Assembly (NCBI GenBank): GCA_035502855.1
Contig: DATJTX010000031.1
Coordinates: 124,001-188,000 of the forward strand
Reading direction: 5' to 3'
From: Candidatus Baltobacteraceae bacterium
GTDB taxonomy: Bacteria; Vulcanimicrobiota; Vulcanimicrobiia; Vulcanimicrobiales; Vulcanimicrobiaceae
DNA: 64,000 nucleotides
Shown one piece after another: positions 41,103 to 50,479 of this stretch (position 1 is its first letter; each line of letters starts with the position of its first letter). The notes beneath the pieces were generated by a model. That model saw only the letters and a program-made list of their open reading frames with translations. It searched no databases and was not told the DNA's origin. The translations under genes and the position numbers were made by a program.

Positions 41103-43157
41103 ATGAAACTTCGCAGCTATGTTGCCGGAGCCTGGTACGAGGCGCCGGACGGGTACACCGAGGTCGTCTCGGCGGTCGACGGGCACACGGTTGCCCAGGT
41201 CTCGAGCCGCGGAATCGATTTCCAGCGGGTACTCGACCACGCGCGGCGCGTCGGCGGACCGGCTGTGCGTGCGCTGACCTTCCACCAGCGGGCCGATCTG
41301 ATCAAACGCCTCGCCCTTCATCTGAACGAGCACAAGGAACGCTTCTACGAGCTTTCCTTCGATACGGGCGCGACCCGCAAGGACGGTTTCGTCGATATCG
41401 ACGGCGGCGTGATGACCCTCTTCTCGTTCGCGTCGAAGGCACGGCGCGAACTTCCCGACGGACGCGTCGCGGTCGACGGTCCGGTCGAGCCGCTCTCGAA
41501 AGGCGGCACGTTCGCCGGTCGTCACATCATGACGCCGCTGCGCGGCGCGGCCGTGCACATCAACGCCTACAATTTCCCGTGCTGGGGCATGCTCGAAAAG
41601 CTCGCGCCCGCGATTATCGCGGGCGTTCCGGCGATCGTCAAACCCGCCACGCAGTCGGCGTACGTCGCCCACGCCGTCTTCGAAGAGATCGTCGCGTCGG
41701 GCGTTCTGCCCGAGGGAAGCGTGCAGCTCGTCGCCGGCAGTCTCGGCGACCTGCTCGAGCGGCTGACCGGTCAAGACGTCGTTTCGTTCACCGGCTCCGC
41801 GCAGACGGCGGTGAAATTACAGCAGATTCGCGCGATCTCGGAGAACAGCGTGCGCTTCATCGCCGAACGCGATTCGCTCAACGCGGCGATTCTCGGCTCG
41901 GACGTGACGCCGGATGCGCCCGAGTTCGACCTGTTCGTGAAAGAAGTGGCGCGCGAGATCACGACCAAAGCCGGTCAGCGCTGCACCTGCATCCGGCGCG
42001 CGATCGTGCCGCGCGCATTGATGGACGCGGTGCAGAGGGCGCTTGCGGCGCGGCTCGATCGCGCCGTGCTCGGTGATCCGCGCAGCGAACGGGTGACGAT
42101 GGGAGCGCTGGTGAGCCGCGGACAGCGCGACGACGTGCTCGCCGCGATAAAAGAACTCGCGCAAGAAGCGCTCGTCGTCTACGGCGACCTCGATGCAGCG
42201 CCGCCGGTCGTCGATGCCGATGCGCAAGTCGGCGCATTCCTTTCGCCGGTGGTGCTGCGGTGCGACCGTCCACTGCAATTCCGGCGCGTGCATAGCGTGG
42301 AAGCCTTCGGACCGGTCACGACGCTGATGGCCTACGACACGCTCGACGAGGCGATCGAAATCGTCAACCGCGGCGAAGGCAGCTTGGTCGCGTCGGTGTT
42401 TTCCTACGATACCGCGACCGCGGATGCGCTGGTGCTCGGCATCGCGCCGTTCCACGGACGCGTGCTCGTGGTCGATCGGGATGATGCGAAGGAGCAGACC
42501 GGTCACGGCTCACCGCTTGCGCCGCTCGTGCACGGCGGTCCGGGCCGCGCCGGCGGCGGCGAAGAGATGGGCGGCATTCGCGGCGTCTTCCATTACATGC
42601 AGCGCACCGCCGTGCAGGGCACGCCGCAGCGACTCGCAACGGTCAGCGGCGTCTGGAATCCGGGCGCGGCCGAAACGCAAACCGCAAGTCATCCGTTCGA
42701 GCACGCGTTCGAAGATCTGAACGTCGGTGAAACGTTCTACACTGGGACCCGTGAGATCACGCTCGCGGACATCGAGCGCTTCGCGGAGTTTACCGGCGAT
42801 GCGTTCTACGCCCACATGGACGAGGCGGCGGCGAAGGCCAGCCCCTTCTTCGAAGGGCGCGTGGCGCACGGCTACCTCGTGCTCTCGTTCGCGGCAGGTC
42901 TGTTCGTGCGGCCGCAGCTCGGCCCGGTGCTCGCCAACTACGGACTCGAAGACCTGCGCTTCCTCAAGCCGGTGTACCCCGGCGATGCGATGCGCGTGCG
43001 ATTGACGGTCAAAGAGAAGACGCCGCGCAAACCCGAGTACGGCGAAGTCCGCTGGTCGGTGACCGTCTTCAATCAAAACGACGAAGTCGCCGCCACCTAC
43101 GATTTGCTCACGATGAACGCGACCCGCGCGCACGTGCCCGCACTCGAGGTCGTGTGA
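41103..43157 (+). CDS. paaZ: PaaZ, oxepin-CoA hydrolase/3-oxo-5,6-dehydrosuberyl-CoA semialdehyde dehydrogenase
   Basis: 684 residues, the normal length of the two-domain protein. Residues about 1-520 are an aldehyde dehydrogenase ([11 protein letters not shown] glutamate region; catalytic Cys in [11 protein letters not shown]). About 535-684 is a MaoC-type hydratase ([10 protein letters not shown] with the D-x4-H dyad, [11 protein letters not shown]). The hydratase opens the oxepin ring and the dehydrogenase oxidises the aldehyde. The first gene of the operon, with a purine-rich GGAGG-containing leader. The next start overlaps its stop. Confidence 0.96.
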   Translation: MKLRSYVAGAWYEAPDGYTEVVSAVDGHTVAQVSSRGIDFQRVLDHARRVGGPAVRALTFHQRADLIKRLALHLNEHKERFYELSFDTGATRKDGFVDIDGGVMTLFSFASKARRELPDGRVAVDGPVEPLSKGGTFAGRHIMTPLRGAAVHINAYNFPCWGMLEKLAPAIIAGVPAIVKPATQSAYVAHAVFEEIVASGVLPEGSVQLVAGSLGDLLERLTGQDVVSFTGSAQTAVKLQQIRAISENSVRFIAERDSLNAAILGSDVTPDAPEFDLFVKEVAREITTKAGQRCTCIRRAIVPRALMDAVQRALAARLDRAVLGDPRSERVTMGALVSRGQRDDVLAAIKELAQEALVVYGDLDAAPPVVDADAQVGAFLSPVVLRCDRPLQFRRVHSVEAFGPVTTLMAYDTLDEAIEIVNRGEGSLVASVFSYDTATADALVLGIAPFHGRVLVVDRDDAKEQTGHGSPLAPLVHGGPGRAGGGEEMGGIRGVFHYMQRTAVQGTPQRLATVSGVWNPGAAETQTASHPFEHAFEDLNVGETFYTGTREITLADIERFAEFTGDAFYAHMDEAAAKASPFFEGRVAHGYLVLSFAAGLFVRPQLGPVLANYGLEDLRFLKPVYPGDAMRVRLTVKEKTPRKPEYGEVRWSVTVFNQNDEVAATYDLLTMNATRAHVPALEVV

Positions 43158-44146
43158 TGTACACCTCCATTTCCGACGGCATCGTGGGCGGAGCCGGTCA
43201 GAGCGACGAGCGCGAAGGCGCATTCAACGAGCGGCTCGATCGCAGCGTCAAAGTCGAACCCAACGATTGGATGCCCGAGGCGTACCGTAAGACGCTCACG
43301 CGCCAGATTTCTCAGCACGCGCATTCCGAGATCGTCGGCATGCTGCCGGAAGGCAACTGGATCACGCGTGCGCCCTCGCTGCTGCGCAAGCTGATCTTGC
43401 TCGCCAAGGTGCAAGACGAAGCCGGGCATGGCCTCTATCTCTACAGCGCGGCCGAAACGCTCGGTACGGCGCGCGATGCGATGGTCGAAGCGCTGCTGAA
43501 CGGCAAGGCGAAATACTCGAGCATCTTCAACTATCCGACGCTGACCTGGGCCGACGTCGGCGCGATCGGCTGGCTGGTCGACGGCGCCGCGATCATCAAC
43601 CAGATTCCGCTCACCCGCTGCTCGTACGGTCCCTACGCCCGCGCGATGGTCCGTATCTGCAAAGAAGAAAGCTTCCATCAGCGCCAAGGCTTCGACGTGA
43701 TGTGGAAACTCGCGCACGGCACGCCCGAGCAGCACGCGATGGCGCAGAACGCGCTGGACCGCTGGTGGTGGCCCTCGGTGATGATGTTCGGGCCGCCCGA
43801 CTCGGCTTCGCCGCACAACGAGCAGTCGATGCGTTGGAAGATCAAGCTCTTCACCAACGACGAACTGCGGCAGAAGTTCATCGACCAAACCGTGCCGCAG
43901 GCGGATCGGTTGGGTTTGACGATTCCCGATCCCGATTTGCGGTGGAACGAGGAAACGAAGCATTACGAGATCGGCGCGATCGACTGGGACGAGTTCTACC
44001 GCGTGATCAAGGGCGAAGGACCGTGCAACCGCGAGCGGCTGCAGGCGCGGATCGACGCGTGGGAAGAGGGTGCTTGGGTGCGCGAAGCCGCGGCCGAGCA
44101 CGCGCGTAAGCGTGGGAATACCCACGCCGCGGGTATTCCCGCGTGA
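43157..44146 (+). CDS. paaA: PaaA, phenylacetyl-CoA epoxidase catalytic subunit
   Basis: 329 residues from ATG 43157, overlapping the paaZ stop by one base (a GTG 3 bases earlier is possible). This is the ferritin-like di-iron subunit of the PaaABC(E) monooxygenase. Iron-ligand helices with the carboxylate/His pattern are seen in [13 protein letters not shown] and [12 protein letters not shown]. The complex converts phenylacetyl-CoA to the 1,2-epoxide. It overlaps paaB by 4 bases. Confidence 0.96.
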   Translation: MYTSISDGIVGGAGQSDEREGAFNERLDRSVKVEPNDWMPEAYRKTLTRQISQHAHSEIVGMLPEGNWITRAPSLLRKLILLAKVQDEAGHGLYLYSAAETLGTARDAMVEALLNGKAKYSSIFNYPTLTWADVGAIGWLVDGAAIINQIPLTRCSYGPYARAMVRICKEESFHQRQGFDVMWKLAHGTPEQHAMAQNALDRWWWPSVMMFGPPDSASPHNEQSMRWKIKLFTNDELRQKFIDQTVPQADRLGLTIPDPDLRWNEETKHYEIGAIDWDEFYRVIKGEGPCNRERLQARIDAWEEGAWVREAAAEHARKRGNTHAAGIPA

Positions 44147-44427
44147 GCACGCCGTGGCCGCTCTGGGAGATCTTCGTGCGCAGCGAAAACGGCCTCGCCC
44201 ACAAACACGTCGGCAGCCTGCACGCACCCGACGCGGAGATGGCGGTGCGCAACGCGCGCGATCTCTACACGCGCCGCAATGAGGGCGTGAGCATCTGGGT
44301 CGTGAAGTCGAGCGACATCGTCGCGACCGACCCGGCCGAGAGCGAGGCGCTCTTCGAGCCCTCGGAAGACAAGGCGTATCGCCACGCGACCTTTTACAAA
44401 GTCCCCGAGGGGGTGAAAAACCTCTGA
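44143..44427 (+). CDS. paaB: PaaB, phenylacetyl-CoA epoxidase subunit
   Basis: 94 residues from GTG 44143. It matches the small PaaB subunit ([45 protein letters not shown]) that bridges PaaAC units. Its stop shares one base with the paaC ATG. Normal length. Confidence 0.95.
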   Translation: MSTPWPLWEIFVRSENGLAHKHVGSLHAPDAEMAVRNARDLYTRRNEGVSIWVVKSSDIVATDPAESEALFEPSEDKAYRHATFYKVPEGVKNL

Positions 44428-45203
44428 TGGGTCATCCTGAGGTGCGAGCGGAGCGAGCCTCGAAGGGCGAATATGTCCTGCGTTTCGGCGACTCGGCGCT
44501 GGTGCTGGCGCAGCGCTGCGCTGCCTGGGTTGCGCACGCACCGGTCATGGAAGAGGATGTCGCGCTGGCCAACGTCGCGCTCGATCTGTTCGGTCAAGCC
44601 AAACTCTGGCTCGAGTACGCGGCCGAGATCGAGAACCAGGGACGCGACGCCGATGCGCTGGTTTTTCAGCGCGACGCGGGCGATTATCGTAACGCGCTGC
44701 TCGTTGAGCAACCCAACGGGAACTTCGCCGACACGATCGTGCGGGGATTTTTCTACGACGCCTGGGCCGCTCTCGCACTCGGTGCGCTGGCGCGATCGAA
44801 CGACGAACACATCGCCGCGATCGCCGTGAAATCGGCGAAGGAAACGGCCTATCACCTGCGGCGCAGCGAGGATTGGCTCGTGCGGCTCGGCGATGGGACC
44901 GAGCTCAGCCACGCGCGCGCACAGCACGCGGTCGACGCGTTGTGGCGCTTCACCGGTGAGCTCTTCATCGGCGACGATCTCGACGCCGAGATGACGCAGC
45001 GCGGCATCGGGTTCGATCCGGCGCCGCTGCGTGAGGCGTGGCTGGCCTACATCGCCCCGGTTTTCGCGAGCGCGACGCTGACGCGGCCGGGCGACGGTTG
45101 GATGCAGCGCGGCGGCAAGCAAGGGCGTCATACCGAAGCGTTGAGCTATCTGCTGGCCGAGATGCAAGTGCTCCCGCGTAGCTTCCCGGGTGCGACATGG
45201 TGA
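44427..45203 (+). CDS. paaC: PaaC, phenylacetyl-CoA epoxidase structural subunit
   Basis: 258 residues. The ferritin-like structural partner of PaaA: DSALVLAQRCAAWVAHAPVMEEDVALANVALDL is the family opening. The first 16 residues ([16 protein letters not shown]) are not typical. They are encoded by DNA that resembles a dispersed bacterial intergenic repeat (44429-44470), so the extension looks repeat-derived. Overlaps paaD by 7 bases. Confidence 0.93.
   Translation: MGHPEVRAERASKGEYVLRFGDSALVLAQRCAAWVAHAPVMEEDVALANVALDLFGQAKLWLEYAAEIENQGRDADALVFQRDAGDYRNALLVEQPNGNFADTIVRGFFYDAWAALALGALARSNDEHIAAIAVKSAKETAYHLRRSEDWLVRLGDGTELSHARAQHAVDALWRFTGELFIGDDLDAEMTQRGIGFDPAPLREAWLAYIAPVFASATLTRPGDGWMQRGGKQGRHTEALSYLLAEMQVLPRSFPGATW
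44429..44470. repeat. Dispersed-repeat-like sequence inside the paaC 5' end
   Basis: The stretch starting GGGTCATCCTGAGG and continuing GCGAGCGGAGCGAGCCTCGAAGG has the form of the widespread GTCATCCTGAG...CGAAGGA intergenic repeat seen in many bacterial genomes (from memory, not searched). It is in frame and codes for the N-terminal 14 residues of PaaC. Only one copy was noticed in this window. Confidence 0.55.
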
Positions 45204-45676
45204 CGTCGCCGGCGCGGTTGTGGGAATTGCTCGATGCGGTTCCCGATCCCGAGTTGCCCGCGGTCACGATCACCGATCTCGGCATCGTGCGCGAGATCCG
45301 CGAGGATGCAGGCGAGGTGGTCGTGGCGCTGACACCGACCTATTCGGGCTGTCCGGCGACGGCAATGATCGAGGAGAGTGTCCGCGACGCGCTGCACGAG
45401 CGCGGCGTCGATCGCGTGCGCATCGAGCGCCGCCTCGCACCCGCGTGGACGACCGATTGGATCACCCCTCGCGGCCGCACGCGCTTGCACGAACACGGCA
45501 TCGTCCCTCCCTCGGGGACCCTCGCCGACGGCCCGATCGTAACGGCGATCGTGCGCTGTCCGCAGTGCGCGTCGACCAACACGAGCGAACTGAGCCGCTT
45601 CGGCTCGACGCCGTGCAAGGCGCTCTATCGCTGCAACGATTGCCGCGAACCCTTCGACTACGTGAAGCCGCACTAA
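45197..45676 (+). CDS. paaD: PaaD, phenylacetate pathway Fe-S/metal assembly protein
   Basis: 159 residues. The N-terminal MIP18/DUF59 domain (VPDPELPAVTITDLGIVREI, TYSGCPATAMIEESV) is followed by a C-terminal zinc-ribbon-like CPQC...CNDC. PaaD is needed for the epoxidase, probably for Fe-S cluster maturation of PaaE. Overlaps paaC by 7 bases and is 3 bases from paaE. Confidence 0.95.
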   Translation: MVTSPARLWELLDAVPDPELPAVTITDLGIVREIREDAGEVVVALTPTYSGCPATAMIEESVRDALHERGVDRVRIERRLAPAWTTDWITPRGRTRLHEHGIVPPSGTLADGPIVTAIVRCPQCASTNTSELSRFGSTPCKALYRCNDCREPFDYVKPH

Positions 45677-45679
45677 AAC

Positions 45680-46765
45680 ATGGAGTTCTACCGTCTGCCG
45701 GTGTGGCACGTTCGCAAGGACACACGCGACGCGGTCGTGGTGGAATTCACCGTGCCCGAAGATTTGCGTGAGACGTTCGCGTTCACGCAGGGGCAGTACC
45801 TGACGCTGCGCGCCGCGATCGGCGACGAGGAGCATCGGCGTTCGTATTCGATCTGCGCCAACCCGCGCTCAGGACGGTTGCGCGTGGCGATCAAACGCGT
45901 CGATGACGGCGTCTTCTCGAGCTGGGCGCACGGATCGTTGCAGGTGGGCGATGAGCTCGAAGTCGCTGCGCCGCAGGGCCGCTTCTTCGTTCCGCTCGAC
46001 GCGCAGGCGCAGCGCAGCTATCTGGCGGTCGCGGCCGGCAGCGGCATCACGCCGGTGCTCTCGCTGATCGAGACGACGCTCGAGTGCGAACCGCACAGTA
46101 GCTTCACGCTCGTGTACGGAAACCGCTCGGCGTCGACGACGATGTTTCGCGAGGAGCTGCAGCGTCTCAAGGACCGCTACCTGGATCGTCTCGCGCTGAT
46201 CTTCGTGACCAGCCGCGAGCGGCAGGATATCGACGCATTCAACGGCCGCATCGATCGCGAGCGGATGCTCACGCTCTGCCGCGGCTGGATCGATCTCGAC
46301 GCGACCGACTACGTCTTCATCTGCGGACCGGAATCGATGATGGAGGGGGTCGTGGCGGCGCTGGACGAACGCGAGTTTCCGCGCGAGCGCACGATCGTGG
46401 AGCGCTTCGCAACCGACGGCGCCGCCGCTCGGGAACGCCGCGAACGGGCGCGCAATCAGCCCGAGCGAATCGTGCACGCCAGCGTCGTGCTCGACGGAAC
46501 GGCGCGGACATTCGAGATCCGCAAGGATACGGAAACCGTGCTCGAAGCAGGCTTGCGGCAAGGGATCGACTTGCCGTTTTCGTGCAAGGGCGGCGTCTGT
46601 TCGTCGTGCCGCGCGCAGCTGACCGCGGGAGAGGTGGATATGGACGTGCATTTCGCGCTCGAAGACTACGAAGTGCGCAGCGGGGTAATTCTGATGTGCC
46701 AGAGCCATCCGGTCTCGGAGGAACTCACGCTCGACGTCGACGCGATCGCGGCACAGCTCGTATGA
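45680..46765 (+). CDS. paaE: PaaE, phenylacetyl-CoA epoxidase reductase
   Basis: 361 residues. FAD-binding (EEHRRSYSICANP), NAD(P)-binding (AAGSGITPVLSLIETTL; FICGPESMM) and C-terminal plant-type ferredoxin domain with four cysteines (CKGGVCSSCRA and a later MCQ). It passes electrons from NADPH to the PaaA di-iron centre. Its stop overlaps the paaG ATG by 4 bases. Confidence 0.95.
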   Translation: MEFYRLPVWHVRKDTRDAVVVEFTVPEDLRETFAFTQGQYLTLRAAIGDEEHRRSYSICANPRSGRLRVAIKRVDDGVFSSWAHGSLQVGDELEVAAPQGRFFVPLDAQAQRSYLAVAAGSGITPVLSLIETTLECEPHSSFTLVYGNRSASTTMFREELQRLKDRYLDRLALIFVTSRERQDIDAFNGRIDRERMLTLCRGWIDLDATDYVFICGPESMMEGVVAALDEREFPRERTIVERFATDGAAARERRERARNQPERIVHASVVLDGTARTFEIRKDTETVLEAGLRQGIDLPFSCKGGVCSSCRAQLTAGEVDMDVHFALEDYEVRSGVILMCQSHPVSEELTLDVDAIAAQLV

Positions 46766-47538
46766 GCGCCGTGCAAGTCGCGCGCGACGCCGGCATCCTG
46801 CGCGTCACGCTGAATCGCCCCGAGAAACTCAACGCGATCGACGCGGCGCTGGCCGGCGAACTGCGCGCGGCGTTCGAGCAAGCCGCGGGCGAGGCGAACG
46901 TGCGCGTCGTGCTCTTGACCGGCGCGGGACGTGCGTTTTGTGCGGGGCAGGATCTCGCGGATCCGGGTGTCGCGCCGGGGAGCGATTTGGGCGCGACGAT
47001 CGAGCGCTGCTACAATCCGGTCGTCCGCGCGATGCGCGCCTTGCCCAAGCCGATCCTCGCGCGGGTGAACGGCGTCGCTGCGGGCGCCGGCGCGAACCTC
47101 GCTTTCGCCGCCGATATCGTCGTGGCGGCGCGCTCGGCCTCGTTCATCGAGTCGTTCTCGCGGATCGGCTTGCTGCCGGATTCGGGCGGCACTTGGATGC
47201 TGCCGCGCCTCTTCGGACGGGCGCGCGCGGTCGCGCTCGCAATGCTCGGCGAACGGATCAGCGCGGAGCAGGCCCACGCATGGGGCGCGATTTGGTCGGT
47301 GGTCGACGACGCCGAATTGGACGAAACGTGCGAGATGCTGGCGCGTACGCTCGCGCAGGCGCCGACCGCCGCGCTCGGTGCGATCAAAACGGCGATCGAC
47401 GCCGGCGCGGGTTCGACGCTCGAGGCCGCGCTCGAACGCGAATGCGGGCTGCAGCGCGTGCTGGGCGCAACCGGCGATTATCGCGAAGGCGTCGAGGCCT
47501 TTGCCGCCAAGCGCGCGCCGCAGTTCCAAGGCCGATGA
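46762..47538 (+). CDS. paaG: PaaG, 1,2-epoxyphenylacetyl-CoA isomerase
   Basis: 258 residues from ATG 46762. Crotonase fold with GAGRAFCAGQDL, VNGVAAGAGANLAFAADI and the PaaG-specific LLPDSGGTWMLPRLFG, followed by SAEQAHAWGAIWSVVDD, which closely matches PaaG of enterobacteria. It turns the epoxide into oxepin-CoA. The same gene may also serve as the only enoyl-CoA hydratase here, because no paaF is present. Confidence 0.93.
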   Translation: MSAVQVARDAGILRVTLNRPEKLNAIDAALAGELRAAFEQAAGEANVRVVLLTGAGRAFCAGQDLADPGVAPGSDLGATIERCYNPVVRAMRALPKPILARVNGVAAGAGANLAFAADIVVAARSASFIESFSRIGLLPDSGGTWMLPRLFGRARAVALAMLGERISAEQAHAWGAIWSVVDDAELDETCEMLARTLAQAPTAALGAIKTAIDAGAGSTLEAALERECGLQRVLGATGDYREGVEAFAAKRAPQFQGR

Positions 47539-47981
47539 GCGTCGAGGAAGCGCAAGATTTGGCCGAACGCTGCGCGCAAGCGATGTTCGCGCGCGATCGC
47601 GCCTCGCACGCCGCGGGGATGACGATCGACGCGGTTGCACCGGGTTACGCGAAGCTTTCTATGACGCTGCTGCCGGAGATGATCAACGGCCATCAGACCG
47701 CGCACGGCGGCGCGATCTTCACCCTGGCCGATTCGGCGTTTGCGTTCGCGTGCAATTCGCGCAACGTCGCGTCGGTTGCGCAGCACTGCTCGATCTCCTA
47801 CCTCAGCCCGGGACGGGAGGGTGAGCGGCTGGTGGTCGAATGCCGCGAAACGAATCTGACCGGACGGTTCGGCATCTACGACGCGACGATTACCGGCGGC
47901 GACGGACGCGTGGTCGCCATTTTTCGCGGTTATTCGGCCGCGGTTCGCGGCAACGTGCTCGAGAGAGGGGAACCTTGGTGA
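47535..47981 (+). CDS. paaI: PaaI, hotdog acyl-CoA thioesterase
   Basis: 148 residues from ATG 47535. The signature NGHQTAHGGAIFTLADSAFAFA contains the HGG and catalytic Asp of PaaI thioesterases, which hydrolyse stalled ring-hydroxylated or epoxide CoA intermediates to spare CoA. Overlaps both neighbours by 4 bases. Confidence 0.94.
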   Translation: MSVEEAQDLAERCAQAMFARDRASHAAGMTIDAVAPGYAKLSMTLLPEMINGHQTAHGGAIFTLADSAFAFACNSRNVASVAQHCSISYLSPGREGERLVVECRETNLTGRFGIYDATITGGDGRVVAIFRGYSAAVRGNVLERGEPW

Positions 47982-49183
47982 ACGGGACTTCGGCTTTTAT
48001 CTGCGACGGCGTGCGCACGCCGATCGGACGCTACGGCGGCAGTCTGGCCGCGGTGCGGACCGATAATCTTGCGGCGCTTCCGATCGTCGCGCTGCTGGAG
48101 CGCAATCAGCTGCTCGATCCCGCTGCCATCGATGACGTGTACATGGGATGCGCCAATCAAGCCGGTGAGGACAACCGCAACGTCGCGCGCATGGCCGCGC
48201 TGCTCGCCGGCCTGCCCGAGCGCGTTCCCGGAGCGACGATCAACCGGCTGTGCGGTTCAGGCATGGACGCGGTCGCGTGCGCGGCGCGCGCGATCGCCGC
48301 GGGTGACATCGATTTGGCGATCGCGGGCGGCGTCGAAAGCATGACGCGCGCGCCGTTCGTTATGCCCAAGTCCGCGGCGCCGTTCACCCGCGAGAACGCG
48401 CTGTTCGATACGACGATCGGCTGGCGCTTCGTCAATCCGGCGATGAAGGAGCGCTACGGCATCGACAGCATGCCCGAGACGGCCGAAAACGTCGCTGCCG
48501 AATTCAACGTGAGCCGTGCCGATCAAGACGCGTTCGCCCTGCGCTCGCAGCAGCGCGCGGCTGCCGCCATCGACTCGGGGCGGCTGGCTCGCGAGATCGT
48601 CGGCGTTGCGGTGCGAAACGGAAAAGCGACGGTGATGGTCGAGCGCGACGAACATCCGCGCGAAACCTCACTCGAGAAACTCGCGGCGCTGCCGGCGCCC
48701 TTTCGCCCCGGCGGGACGGTGACCGCCGGCAACGCGTCCGGCATCAACGATGGAGCGGCGGCCTTGATTATCGCCTCGGAACGCGCCGTCGAGCGCTTCG
48801 GGTTGAAGCCGCGCGCCCGCGTCACGGCCGCGTCGACGGCCGGCGTGGCGCCGCGCGTCATGGGCATCGGTCCGATTTTCGCAACCCGGAAATTGCTTGC
48901 GCGGACGGGTCTGACGCTGAGCGACTTCGACGTCATCGAACTCAATGAGGCCTTTGCCGCGCAAGCACTCGCGACGATGCGTGAACTGGGCTTGCCGGAC
49001 GATGCCGAGCACGTCAATCCGAACGGCGGTGCGATCGCGCTCGGTCATCCGCTGGGCATGAGCGGCGCGCGTCTGGTGCTGACCGCAACGCTGGAACTGA
49101 CGGAACGCGGCGCGAAGCGCGCGCTCGCGACGATGTGCATCGGCGTCGGCCAAGGCATCGCGCTCGCCGTGGAGCGCGTGTGA
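47978..49183 (+). CDS. paaJ: PaaJ-type 3-oxoadipyl-CoA thiolase
   Basis: 401 residues from GTG 47978. Thiolase catalytic residues are visible: nucleophilic Cys in INRLCGSGMDAV, His in NPNGGAIALGHPLGMSGAR, and the second Cys in MCIGVGQG. It cleaves 3-oxoadipyl-CoA and dehydro-3-oxosuberyl-CoA to acetyl-CoA and succinyl-CoA. Assignment to paaJ rests on context, since thiolases of the same type also serve fatty acids. Confidence 0.92.
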   Translation: MNGTSAFICDGVRTPIGRYGGSLAAVRTDNLAALPIVALLERNQLLDPAAIDDVYMGCANQAGEDNRNVARMAALLAGLPERVPGATINRLCGSGMDAVACAARAIAAGDIDLAIAGGVESMTRAPFVMPKSAAPFTRENALFDTTIGWRFVNPAMKERYGIDSMPETAENVAAEFNVSRADQDAFALRSQQRAAAAIDSGRLAREIVGVAVRNGKATVMVERDEHPRETSLEKLAALPAPFRPGGTVTAGNASGINDGAAALIIASERAVERFGLKPRARVTAASTAGVAPRVMGIGPIFATRKLLARTGLTLSDFDVIELNEAFAAQALATMRELGLPDDAEHVNPNGGAIALGHPLGMSGARLVLTATLELTERGAKRALATMCIGVGQGIALAVERV

Positions 49184-50475
49184 GCGCAGCGGAACTCGAA
49201 CCGATCGAGCGCGCAAGCCGCGACGAACTCGCGGCGCTGCAGCTCGAGCGACTGCGCGCGGCGGTGAGAGGCGCCTACGAACGCGTGCCGTTCTACCGCG
49301 AGGCCTTCGAGCGCGCGGGCGCGCACCCGCACGACCTGCGCGCGTTCGGCGATCTCTCGCGCTTCCCGTTCTTGGAGAAGAAGCATTTTCGCGAGCACTA
49401 TCCCTTCGGGCTCTTCGCCGTGCCCCGCGAGCAGATCGTCCGTCTGCATGCTTCGAGCGGTACGACCGGTAAAGCGACCGTGGTCGGGTACACGCGCGGC
49501 GACATCGAGACATGGACCAATCTGATGGCGCGTTCGATTCGCGCCGCCGGCGGGCGTCCGGGCGATGTCGCGCAGGTATCCTACGGCTACGGCCTCTTCA
49601 CCGGCGGACTGGGCGCTCATTACGGCGCGGAGCGGCTCGGCTGTACCGTGATTCCGATCTCGGGTGGACAAACCGAACGGCAGGTGCAGCTCATCGCGGA
49701 TTTGCAGCCGCGCATCATCTTGGTGACGCCGAGCTACATGCTCGCGATCGCGGAAGAGATGGTGCGGCAAGGACTCGACCCGCACGCCTGCAGTCTCGAG
49801 ATCGGCATTTTCGGCGCGGAGCCGTGGACGCTCGAGATGCGCGCGCAGATCGAGACGCTCCTCGGGATCGACGCGGTCGACATCTACGGGCTCTCCGAGA
49901 TCATGGGACCGGGCGTTGCGGTCGAATGTATCGAGACCAAAGACGGACTCACGCTCTGGGAAGATCATTTCTATCCGGAAATCATCGATCCCGAAACCGG
50001 CGCGGTCCTTCCCGAGGGCGCGTTCGGCGAACTCGTGCTAACCACGCTGACCAAAGAGGCGTTGCCGGCGATTCGCTACCGGACCCGTGATCTGACCCGG
50101 CTCTTGCCGGGAACGGCGCGTCCGGGAATGCGCCGGCTGGAACGCATCACCGGACGCTCGGATGACATGCTGATCGTGCGCGGGGTCAACGTCTTTCCCT
50201 CGCAACTCGAAGAACTGGTCGTGCGCGACCCGCGGCTCTCGCCCCATTACCAGATTCACCTCACCCGCAGCGGCGCACTCGACGAAGTCACGCTGCGGGT
50301 CGAGGTGCAAGCCGGCGTGCCGCAGGCGCATCATGCCGAATGTGCGCGCGCGCTGGCGGCGACGATCAAGGCGTATGCCGGCGTGACGATGACGATCGAC
50401 GTGCTCGAACCGGGTACGATCCCGCGCTCGCAGGGGAAAGCGGTGCGCGTCGTCGATCAGCGCAAACGGGCGTAA
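49180..50475 (+). CDS. paaK: PaaK, phenylacetate-CoA ligase
   Basis: 431 residues from GTG 49180, overlapping the thiolase stop by 4 bases. Adenylate-forming enzyme with the loop HASSGTTGKATVVGYT, YGLSEIMGPG and GRSDDMLIVRGVNVFPSQ, the form typical of PaaK. It activates phenylacetate to phenylacetyl-CoA using ATP. Last gene of the plus-strand operon, with the convergent P450 gene ending 4 bases later. Confidence 0.96.
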   Translation: MSAAELEPIERASRDELAALQLERLRAAVRGAYERVPFYREAFERAGAHPHDLRAFGDLSRFPFLEKKHFREHYPFGLFAVPREQIVRLHASSGTTGKATVVGYTRGDIETWTNLMARSIRAAGGRPGDVAQVSYGYGLFTGGLGAHYGAERLGCTVIPISGGQTERQVQLIADLQPRIILVTPSYMLAIAEEMVRQGLDPHACSLEIGIFGAEPWTLEMRAQIETLLGIDAVDIYGLSEIMGPGVAVECIETKDGLTLWEDHFYPEIIDPETGAVLPEGAFGELVLTTLTKEALPAIRYRTRDLTRLLPGTARPGMRRLERITGRSDDMLIVRGVNVFPSQLEELVVRDPRLSPHYQIHLTRSGALDEVTLRVEVQAGVPQAHHAECARALAATIKAYAGVTMTIDVLEPGTIPRSQGKAVRVVDQRKRA

Positions 50476-50479
50476 ATCG

